From Bacteroidales bacterium (GTDB lineage Bacteria; Bacteroidota; Bacteroidia; Bacteroidales; NBLH01), in NCBI GenBank assembly GCA_021647685.1, contig JAKIUH010000068.1, positions 1 to 13,177 of the forward strand: a stretch of 13,177 nt of DNA, given 5' to 3'. The number at the start of each line of letters is the position of its first letter. The stretch's first letter is position 1. The position numbers and the translations under genes are program-made. The notes under the pieces were generated by a model. It did not search any database, was not told the DNA's origin, and was given only the letters and a program-made list of their open reading frames with translations. Positions 6,853 through 13,177 of the stretch are shown in pieces.

Positions 6853-8346
6853 TTAAAAAGTAAGTATTTTTTCAATAAATGGCCCGATACTATCGGTTAT
6901 AATACCTCCCCACCAAAACGGGAAAACACCAATTAACACAATAAATAGTACAAGTATATAAGTACCTGTTTTTTCGTACCACGAAATTTTCGGTAAATTT
7001 TTAAATTCAGGTGTAGTTGGTCCCATTAGCATCATACCCACAACACGTAAAATATAAACCGCCGTAACCACAATTGATGAAACTGCTAAAATAGTAATTA
7101 CTCTATGAAAAGTATCGGCATGTTGAAAAGCTCCGACAAAAATATTCATTTCGGCAACAAAGCCTGAAAATCCGGGTAAACCGAGGTTTGCCATACCGGC
7201 AATCACATACAAAGCACCGGCAACCGGAATTACATTAAGCAGACCACTCATTTTGGTAACAATACGTGTATGTGTTCTACCATAAATTACCCCAATCATG
7301 GCGAAGAAAAGTGCAGTAATAAAACCGTGTGATAAAGATTGTAACATGGCACCTTTCCAAGCTATTTCATTCATCATCAATAAACCTAAAAGAACCAAAC
7401 CTAAATGGCTAACCGAAGAATAAGCATTGATGTATTTTAAATCTTTTTGTTTTATGGCTGCTAAGGCACCATAGAACACACCAATAACTGCTAAAACCAT
7501 AAAGAAATTAGCCCAATAATGTGCTCCTGCAGGCATTACATACATGGCTACGCGAAAAATACCATAGCCTCCAAGTTTCATTAAGACTCCGGCATGCAAC
7601 ATTGAAACAGCGGTTGGTGCAGAAGCATGACCATCGGGAGACCAAGTATGAAACGGAAATAATGCACCAATTACAGCAAAGCCAATAAATAAAAACGGAA
7701 AAAATAATTTTTGTGCATCAACAGGTATGTTTACTTTGGCTATTTCAAATATATTAAACGTTAAAGCTCCTCCATCGGCATTTGAATTAAAGTAAACACC
7801 TAAAATTCCAACTAAAAGTAAAGCAGATGCACCCATTAACATAATTGTTAATTTCATAGCTGCATATTCACGCGGACCACTACCCCAAATTCCAATAAGT
7901 AAATACATCGGAATAACCGCAATTTCATAAAAAACAAACATGGTAAATAAGTCCACGGAAATAAAGAAACCATATACTCCAGATGCCAAAACAATTAATG
8001 AAATAAAAAACTCTTTAGGTAAATCATCAACTTTCCACGAAATAAAAATACCGGTTAATACAATTATTGAGGTAAGTAAAATCATGAGTACCGAAATACC
8101 ATCAACACCAATAGCATAATGAATGTTCATGGGGGCAAACCACATTACATCTTTGGTAAAAACCATGACATCATGATTACCGGCGGCACGTTCATGCAGA
8201 TATTGATAGATTAAATTAAATGACATTAATGTTTGGATAATAAATCCTATTAAAGCCACTACCCTGTGCTGTTTTATGCCTTTTGAAAAAACCAAAGCAA
8301 CAACTGTTAAAACAGGAATAACTACAAATAATGTTAAAATATCCAT
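6853..8346 (-). CDS. nuoM: NADH-quinone oxidoreductase subunit M (antiporter-like), TM7 lysine replaced
   Basis: The 497-residue polytopic proton-pump subunit lies between NuoL and NuoN in the complex. Conserved features include Glu141 in VFYEIAVIPMYLL (TM5), Lys257 in HAGVLMKLGGYG (TM8), KQKDLKYINAYSSVSHLG (299-316, the broken-helix loop) and Glu399 in LPGFSGFVAEM (TM12). TM7 reads GFAVIGALFPFHTWSPDGH (222-240). Aligned by eye to the E. coli segment FAVKMPMVPLHGWLPDAH, the central channel lysine (E. coli Lys234) is Ile226 here, and no other Lys occurs between 214 and 256. The reading frame is clean across this part, so this is a substitution and not a frameshift. It may be a lineage trait. 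The gene is 17 bp after nuoL. Confidence 0.96.
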   Translation of the reverse strand: MDILTLFVVIPVLTVVALVFSKGIKQHRVVALIGFIIQTLMSFNLIYQYLHERAAGNHDVMVFTKDVMWFAPMNIHYAIGVDGISVLMILLTSIIVLTGIFISWKVDDLPKEFFISLIVLASGVYGFFISVDLFTMFVFYEIAVIPMYLLIGIWGSGPREYAAMKLTIMLMGASALLLVGILGVYFNSNADGGALTFNIFEIAKVNIPVDAQKLFFPFLFIGFAVIGALFPFHTWSPDGHASAPTAVSMLHAGVLMKLGGYGIFRVAMYVMPAGAHYWANFFMVLAVIGVFYGALAAIKQKDLKYINAYSSVSHLGLVLLGLLMMNEIAWKGAMLQSLSHGFITALFFAMIGVIYGRTHTRIVTKMSGLLNVIPVAGALYVIAGMANLGLPGFSGFVAEMNIFVGAFQHADTFHRVITILAVSSIVVTAVYILRVVGMMLMGPTTPEFKNLPKISWYEKTGTYILVLFIVLIGVFPFWWGGIITDSIGPFIEKILTF

Positions 8347-8363
8347 TGTAAAATCTTTAACTT

Positions 8364-10285
8364 TTAGTAATTAATTGAGAACCAAACAATCAAAATAATA
8401 ATTAAAACACCAGAAACAAAGAACATTGCATAATCTTGAACGCTACCCGATTGCAATTTTTTAATTTTAGTACTAATCCAAACCGTACCATTACCAATAC
8501 CGTTCATTGTTCCATCTACAATATGCCTGTCAAACCAAGCAAATGATGAGGATATATATTTAAAAATGATTGTTTTTGTTACAAAAAAGTAAATATCATC
8601 AATATAGAATTTATTATAGGTCCATTTATAAAAATCACCAAAAGCATACCTAAAACGTTGCGATAAGTCCTTTTCTTTTTTATAAAAAAGAAGTGCAGCC
8701 AAAATTCCGATAACACCAATTCCGATAGAGAGTCCAGCAAGCGTCCAGTCTATATGTGAATGAAAAGGTTTATTATCCGGCGAAACAAATTCATCAAAAG
8801 GGATAAATCCTGAGAATATAGACATGAAAGCTAAAATAAGCAATGGAATTGTCATGGTTTTAGGTGCCTCATGCGGTTTGTGTTTATAATCCGGCTCGTT
8901 CCACCAGAAAATTCTAAAATATAAGCGAAACATGTAAAATGCAGTCATTCCTGCAACTATATAGCCAATAACAAAAACAGGGAAATTATGTTCAAATGCT
9001 GCTGCAAGAATTTCATCTTTACTAAAGAAGCCGGCAAAAGGTGGTATCCCTGAAATTGCAAGTGCTGCAATTAAAAAGGTAATATGTGTTATGGGCATAT
9101 ATTTACGCAAACCACCCATATCTTGCATATAATTACTATGAACGGCATGGATTATAGCACCGGCACCCAAGAACAGCAATGCTTTAAACATAGCATGTGT
9201 AAATAAATGGAAAATACCCGCCATAAAACCTAATCCTTCATGACCACCATAACCCGAAACACCAAGAGCCAACATCATATAGCCAATTTGCGACATAGTT
9301 GAAAAAGCCAGCACACGTTTTATATCGTATGGGTAAATGCTATAATTGCAGCAAAGAAGGTAGTAAAAGCACCTGTCCATGCTACAACATGCAAAGCAAA
9401 TCCATCATCGAAAAAATAAAACATTGGGAATAAACGTGCTACCAAATATACTCCGGCAACTACCATTGTTGCGGCATGTATTAATGCCGAAACCGGTGTT
9501 GGACCTTCCATGGCATCGGGCAACCAAATATGTAAAGGAAACATGGCTGATTTACCTGCACCACCAATAAATATAAGTACTAAAGCAACCGTAATTACCG
9601 ATAAGCCCATAAAAATGCCGGTCTGCATTTTCAAGTTATTGATAAAATCTAAATCATTCAGTATTTTAAAATCAAATGTTTGCGCATAATACGAAATCAT
9701 TAAAATACCTACTAAAAATCCAAAATCGGCAAAACGGGTAACAATAAATGCTTTTTTTGCAGCCAAAATTGCCGAAGGTTTCTCATAATAATAGCCAATA
9801 AGAAGATAAGAGGAAACCCCCACTAACTCCCAAAATATATAAATTTGGAACAAATTGGTTGCTAAAACCAAACCCAACATTGAAAAAGTAAACAATGAAA
9901 GATATGCATAAAACCGGGTAAATCCAGGTTCTTTATGCATGTAACCGATGCTGTAAAAATGAACCATTAATGAAATTAAAGGGACAACAATAAGCATTAC
10001 TGCCGAAATGGGATCTAATAATACGCCCATATCAATATGCAAGCTTTCGGTAAAATGAATCCATACAGTATTGAAGGCATAGATTTTTTGATATACCTCA
10101 TCAACTTTTCCGTAGTCGAAGAAATACTGGTAAGCTGTGTAAAAAGACAATAATGCGGTAATTAATAATCCGGCTGTTCCAATATAACCTGACAGCGGTT
10201 CTTTTATCCTTTTATAGTTAAGTCCCAAAAAAAGGAACATAAATAAAGGAATTAGCGGTATTAAAACTGTGTACGTTAAATCCAT
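8364..10285 (-). CDS. nuoL: NADH-quinone oxidoreductase subunit L, split by a -1 frameshift
   Basis: Two overlapping frames together make one NuoL, the distal antiporter-like pump subunit with the long lateral helix. The first frame (10285 to about 9330, 318 codons) contains the FWELVGVSSYLLIGYY segment with Glu153 and the TM7 region GGAGKSAMFPLHIWLPDAM with Lys245. It then reads IIAFTHTI and stops at 9320-9322. The second frame (9329 to 8364) continues with YDIKRVLAFSTMSQIGYMML, includes SGIPPFAGFFSKDEI (Lys423 in corrected numbering, TM12) and the C-terminal lateral-helix and TM16 region. Family members have a residue such as Gln or His between IAFT and YDIKRVLA, so one base is missing between 9329 and 9330. 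Adding it gives 640 residues, a normal NuoL length. All neighbours are intact and no decay is visible, so a sequence error is the best explanation; a true null mutation is possible. Confidence 0.92.
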
Positions 10286-10291
10286 CGTTTT

Positions 10292-10609
10292 TTAATATTT
10301 CATTGTTTCCAAATCGTCTGTCTTTAAACTCATTATTAATCTGTACAGATTAATGATAATCGCAAGCGCTAATGCTGTCTCGGCGGCTGCAACTGCAATG
10401 ATAAAAATTGAAAAAATCGCCCCACCTAACTCCTCGGGGAACAAATATTTATTAAAAATTACAAAATTTAATGCAGCGGAATTTAAGATTAATTCAACCG
10501 ACATTAACATTGCAATTAGATTTTTGCGGGTTGCAAAACCATAAATACCAATAAAAAATATAATGGTACTTACAGTTAATATTTCATATATACTAATACC
10601 TGATATCAT
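10292..10609 (-). CDS. nuoK: NADH-quinone oxidoreductase subunit K
   Basis: The 105-residue protein has three TM helices (about 5-23, 30-52, 62-88) and is the small membrane-arm subunit homologous to MrpC and mitochondrial ND4L. It supplies the two buried glutamates of the fourth proton path: Glu39 in MLMSVELILNSAALNF and Glu77 in AVAAAETALALAI, both present. GIYGFATRKNLIAMLMSVEL is the classic NuoK stretch. It lies 13 bp after nuoJ and 6 bp before nuoL, in the standard J-K-L order. The length is normal. Confidence 0.97.
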   Translation of the reverse strand: MISGISIYEILTVSTIIFFIGIYGFATRKNLIAMLMSVELILNSAALNFVIFNKYLFPEELGGAIFSIFIIAVAAAETALALAIIINLYRLIMSLKTDDLETMKY

Positions 10610-10622
10610 AATAAGTTATATT

Positions 10623-11147
10623 TTATTTATTAGTAATTTGCTCATGTTTATTTGTTTTTGCTATAACAATAGCACCTACCATTGCAGCAAGCAATAAAAC
10701 ACTAATTACTTCAAAAGGTAAAATGTATCCGTGATCGCCATACGACAGTAATGTTAGGCCAACATCTTCTATGCTAATCTCTTTTGCCTGATTTTCAGCT
10801 ACTACAGCAAAATCATAAGACCATACGGCAAATAAAGTGAGTATTATTCCAAAAGCACTTAAAAAGCCTGCTAATAGTCTTCGCCATAAGGCAACGGAAG
10901 GAAGTGGATTGTTAATTTTTTCAACCAACATAACTGAATTAACATACAATACTATGATACCACCTGCATAAACGGTTAGCTGGACAGCACCCAAGAAATA
11001 AAATTCAATCATAAAATAAATAGCTGCCATGCCAATTAATACAAAAAGTAAATATATGATTGAACGCATAATGTTTTTATTGCTTACCGTCATAGCAGCA
11101 AAAACAATCATAAGTACCGATATTATGTAAAAGATTATTCTTTCCAT
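10623..11147 (-). CDS. nuoJ: NADH-quinone oxidoreductase subunit J
   Basis: The 174-residue, five-TM protein is a membrane-arm subunit that links the quinone-site region to the pumps; the pi-bulge in its TM3 is thought to change shape during turnover. The hallmark segment VQLTVYAGGIIVLYVNSVML (55-74) contains the conserved Tyr60 and Gly pair. One oddity is Asn70-Ser71 in TM3, where other NuoJ proteins usually have hydrophobic residues (VLFLFVVML). The codon is AAT in a clean frame. TM5 is followed by a short charged tail (KTNKHEQITNK). It starts 2 bp after the nuoI stop codon, so the two are likely translationally coupled. Confidence 0.95.
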   Translation of the reverse strand: MERIIFYIISVLMIVFAAMTVSNKNIMRSIIYLLFVLIGMAAIYFMIEFYFLGAVQLTVYAGGIIVLYVNSVMLVEKINNPLPSVALWRRLLAGFLSAFGIILTLFAVWSYDFAVVAENQAKEISIEDVGLTLLSYGDHGYILPFEVISVLLLAAMVGAIVIAKTNKHEQITNK

Positions 11148-11149
11148 CT

Positions 11150-11638
11150 TTATTTTGCTTTTGATTTGCTCATCATTTTAGAGCCTGGTTTATTTAATAC
11201 TTTTGTAAGTTTACTTCTATCATACTGAACATGATGAAAATCCTGCCCCCAAATAATTGCATCTTGCGGGCAAGCTTCTATACACAAGCCACACATGGTG
11301 CACATCTCTAAATGGTAAATATGCTTTACCAAATATCTTTGGGATTTTCCGCTTTCTGGATTTACTTTTTTATCACCTATAATTTCAATTGAACCGTTAG
11401 GACATGCCTTTTCACACAGGGTACATGCATCACATTTATGCTCATTATTTTCATTATGATACATAATCACTTCACCCCTGAAACGGTCAAACATTTTCAA
11501 AGTATCAATATTATCAGGATACTGCTGGGTTATTACATCTTTGCGTGTAAAAAGATTAACAAAAAAATACTTCCCCGTTACACTCATCCCTGTAAGCAAA
11601 GACTTAACTCCGGAATATATTTCAGAAAAATAGCTCAT
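11150..11638 (-). CDS. nuoI: NADH-quinone oxidoreductase subunit I, 2x[4Fe-4S] ferredoxin-like
   Basis: The 162-residue peripheral subunit passes electrons through clusters N6a and N6b towards NuoB and the quinone. Two CxxCxxCxxxCP motifs are complete: Cys69, 72, 75, 79 and Cys113, 116, 119, 123. In each set the last Cys is followed by Pro, and as in other 8Fe ferredoxins it ligates the other cluster. The N-terminal part (10-35) is an amphipathic segment that lies on the membrane arm. The insert between the motifs (80-110, with RYLVKHIYHLEMC) is typical of NuoI. The C-terminus is Lys- and Ser-rich and probably disordered. It lies 12 bp after nuoH. Confidence 0.97.
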   Translation of the reverse strand: MSYFSEIYSGVKSLLTGMSVTGKYFFVNLFTRKDVITQQYPDNIDTLKMFDRFRGEVIMYHNENNEHKCDACTLCEKACPNGSIEIIGDKKVNPESGKSQRYLVKHIYHLEMCTMCGLCIEACPQDAIIWGQDFHHVQYDRSKLTKVLNKPGSKMMSKSKAK

Positions 11639-11650
11639 ACTTTTTTTATA

Positions 11651-12703
11651 TTAGAAGGTTAAACCTAACCAAACCATTAAAGCCATAAATACAATATTTA
11701 CCATATTTATCGGCAACAAATATTTCCATTCAAGTGTAAGAAGCTGGTCAATTCTTAAACGTGGAAAAGTCCATCGGAACCACATAAAAATAAAAATTAC
11801 AAGCATCACTTTAAGTCCAAACCAAAATAATCCGGCAAAAGGAATTGCATCGGTTATTCCGAAAGGAGAAAGCCATCCGCCAAAGAACAGAACAACAGCA
11901 ATAGCAGCAATTATAAACATATTTACAAATTCTGCGAGGAAATAATAGGCAAAACGCATTCCTGAATACTCGGTATGGAAACCGGCTCCAAGCTCTGATT
12001 CTGCTTCGACCAAATCAAAAGGAGTACGATTTGATTCGGCAGTTCCTGCAATCATAAATATCATAAATGCAATTATTGCAGGAATATGACCGGTAAAAAT
12101 AAACCAGCCGTTTTTTTGCAATTCTACAATTTCAGAAATTTGCAGTGTACCCGCTAAAACAACCATAGTAACAATTGACATCCCTATGGAAAGTTCATAA
12201 CTTATCATTTGAATACCGGTACGCATTCCGCCAAGTAATGAATATTTATTATTTGAAGCCCATCCTGCAAGGAAAACACCGAGCACACCAATAGATGAAA
12301 CCGAGATAATAAAAAACAAACCGATGTTAATGTCAAATGCTTGGATTTCTTGTGAAAAAGGTATTAAAGACATCGACATTAATGCGGTGGTAATTACAAA
12401 ATAAGGTGCTATTTTATAAAGCTGTTTATCTGCTTTTACGGTTCCTGTAAGCTCTTTTGATACCAGTTTTAAAGCATCGGCAATGGTTTGAAATAAACCA
12501 GCCGGACCTACCCTGTTTGGACCCAAACGTAGTTGGAAGAAACCGGCTACACGCCGCTCGAGCCAAACCAAAAATAGCCCCAAAATTGCAAAAATACCAA
12601 GATATGCCACGGCAATGAGGATAAGCTCGGTAATATGTGTTGCACTTTCGGACATAAACCCGAGTAAAAATTCATGTATTTCAGTAAAAATATCTGCTGT
12701 CAT
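11651..12703 (-). CDS. nuoH: NADH-quinone oxidoreductase subunit H
   Basis: The 350-residue membrane protein, homologous to mitochondrial ND1, forms the quinone-access channel with NuoB and NuoD and joins the peripheral to the membrane arm. Both family signatures are visible: the cytosolic loop LRLGPNRVGPAGLFQTIADA (78-97) and the acidic loop PFDLVEAESELGAGFHTEYS, whose Glu residues line the E-channel. Later, RWTFPRLRIDQLLTLEWK is the conserved segment before the last TM helix. About eight TM helices can be counted. The gene follows nuoD directly (36-bp gap), with no nuoE, nuoF or nuoG between, unlike the E. coli order. The length is slightly above that of E. coli NuoH and otherwise normal. 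Confidence 0.97.
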   Translation of the reverse strand: MTADIFTEIHEFLLGFMSESATHITELILIAVAYLGIFAILGLFLVWLERRVAGFFQLRLGPNRVGPAGLFQTIADALKLVSKELTGTVKADKQLYKIAPYFVITTALMSMSLIPFSQEIQAFDINIGLFFIISVSSIGVLGVFLAGWASNNKYSLLGGMRTGIQMISYELSIGMSIVTMVVLAGTLQISEIVELQKNGWFIFTGHIPAIIAFMIFMIAGTAESNRTPFDLVEAESELGAGFHTEYSGMRFAYYFLAEFVNMFIIAAIAVVLFFGGWLSPFGITDAIPFAGLFWFGLKVMLVIFIFMWFRWTFPRLRIDQLLTLEWKYLLPINMVNIVFMALMVWLGLTF

Positions 12704-12739
12704 TTTTCTATAATTTGCATTATGAAATTTTAATGAGTG

Positions 12740-13177
12740 TTATCTGTCAATATCCGGCACAACAATATCTATTGTTGAAAGAATGGCTACCAAATCAGCA
12801 ATTTTAAATCCTTTAGCCATTTTATTGATTGCCATCATATTTGCAAAACCGGGTGAACGAAATTTTAAGCGATAAGGCGATTTTTGTCCATCGCTTTTTA
12901 CATATACACCAAAATCACCACGTGCAGTTTCTACTCTTTGCAAGAAATCGCCTGCAGGTAATTTTATTACGGCTTTTGTTTTTACTCTGTGTTCTCCCTC
13001 CGGGATTTTATCTACCAATTGCTCTAAAATTGAAAGCGATTCCCACATTTCTTGAATACGTACTTTGTAACGTGCATAAGAATCTCCTTCTTCAAACAAA
13101 ATTTCCTTAAATTCCACCCTATCGTATGCGCTGTAAGGATGAATTTTACGTATATCACACGAAACACCGGAACCTCT
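12740..13177 (-). CDS. nuoD: NADH-quinone oxidoreductase subunit D, C-terminal part
   Basis: The last 145 residues of NuoD (49-kDa subunit), which holds much of the quinone-binding pocket, are present; the gene continues past the right edge. The frame runs open to 13177 and reads RGSGVSCDIRKIHPYSAYDR before the GTG at 13117, which is therefore an internal Val and not a start. Family landmarks are YDRVEF, the FGVYVKSDGQKSPYRLKFR segment (equivalent to GEIGVYLVSDG...PYRLHIR), SPGFANM and the C-terminal DIVVPDIDR, which corresponds to SIDIVLGEVDR. Whether it is fused to nuoC, as in E. coli and some Bacteroidota, cannot be seen. The operon promoter lies outside the window. Confidence 0.96.
   Translation of the reverse strand, partial: RGSGVSCDIRKIHPYSAYDRVEFKEILFEEGDSYARYKVRIQEMWESLSILEQLVDKIPEGEHRVKTKAVIKLPAGDFLQRVETARGDFGVYVKSDGQKSPYRLKFRSPGFANMMAINKMAKGFKIADLVAILSTIDIVVPDIDR

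Noticed and set aside
9320..9340. Programmed ribosomal frameshift in nuoL
   Set aside because: Reading through would need a -1 slip, but the codons at the junction (TTT ACC CAT) do not form a slippery X XXY YYZ heptamer, and I see no stimulatory signal. A missing base is simpler.
8364..9380. The second half of nuoL as a separate gene starting with ATG at 9380
   Set aside because: Its first ~17 codons overlap the first half in the wrong frame and resemble nothing; family similarity begins exactly at the frame junction (9329), so this is the continuation of NuoL.
12740..13117. GTG at 13117 as the start of a short protein
   Set aside because: The frame continues upstream to the window edge with recognisable NuoD sequence (RGSGVSCDIRK), so this GTG encodes an internal Val.
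1..13177. Mobile elements, CRISPR arrays, tRNA/rRNA, toxin-antitoxin or defence genes
   Set aside because: I looked for long direct or inverted repeats, regularly spaced repeats, transposase motifs, tRNA cloverleaf sequences and toxin/antitoxin pairs and saw none; gene content and order look like stable chromosomal core genes.

Overview
The window looks like ordinary chromosomal DNA from a member of the Bacteroidota. The evidence is AT-rich sequence, A/T-rich leaders with little Shine-Dalgarno signal, a Bacteroidota-type promoter (TAnnTTTG, with a TTG element 20 nt upstream) in front of ychF, a Bacteroidota-type secreted S8 peptidase, and a complex I operon in which nuoD is followed directly by nuoH. 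Lineage below the phylum is not resolved; the nuoD-nuoH junction recalls Bacteroidales and related anaerobic or facultative groups, which have an 11-subunit complex I without NuoE, NuoF and NuoG.

Layout, left to right. Positions 1-664 (minus) hold the N-terminal part of a secreted subtilisin-like peptidase that runs off the left edge. An AT-rich divergent intergenic region (665-992) separates it from a plus-strand 707-residue membrane sensor (993-3116: two TM helices, HAMP, GAF, coiled coil, PAS, no recognisable output domain). The sensor converges on a minus-strand two-gene unit, ychF (3810-4907) then a short FAD/NAD-binding reductase-like gene (3171-3797), with a hairpin between the convergent genes. 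From 5074 to the right edge everything lies on the minus strand: nuoD (partial), nuoH, nuoI, nuoJ, nuoK, nuoL, nuoM, nuoN and a 106-codon gene of unknown function. Gaps are 2 to 36 bp, and a strong symmetrical hairpin terminator (5032-5062) follows.

How the genes work together. The nuo genes encode the proton-pumping membrane arm (NuoH, J, K, L, M, N) and two subunits of the connecting module (NuoD, NuoI) of respiratory complex I. NuoD and NuoH line the quinone site, NuoI carries two [4Fe-4S] clusters, and NuoL/M/N are the antiporter-like pump subunits. No NADH-oxidising module is encoded between nuoD and nuoH, so the electron donor may be ferredoxin or another carrier.

Points worth a second look: a single-base frameshift that splits nuoL (most likely a sequence error); an Ile in NuoM at the position of the channel lysine of TM7; the unknown small gene closing the nuo operon; a reductase that ends exactly where the [2Fe-2S] segment of its family should begin; a YchF with divergent nucleotide-binding and switch motifs; and an orphan sensor. 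I found no mobile element, CRISPR array, RNA gene or defence system, and nothing I would call a new multi-gene system.
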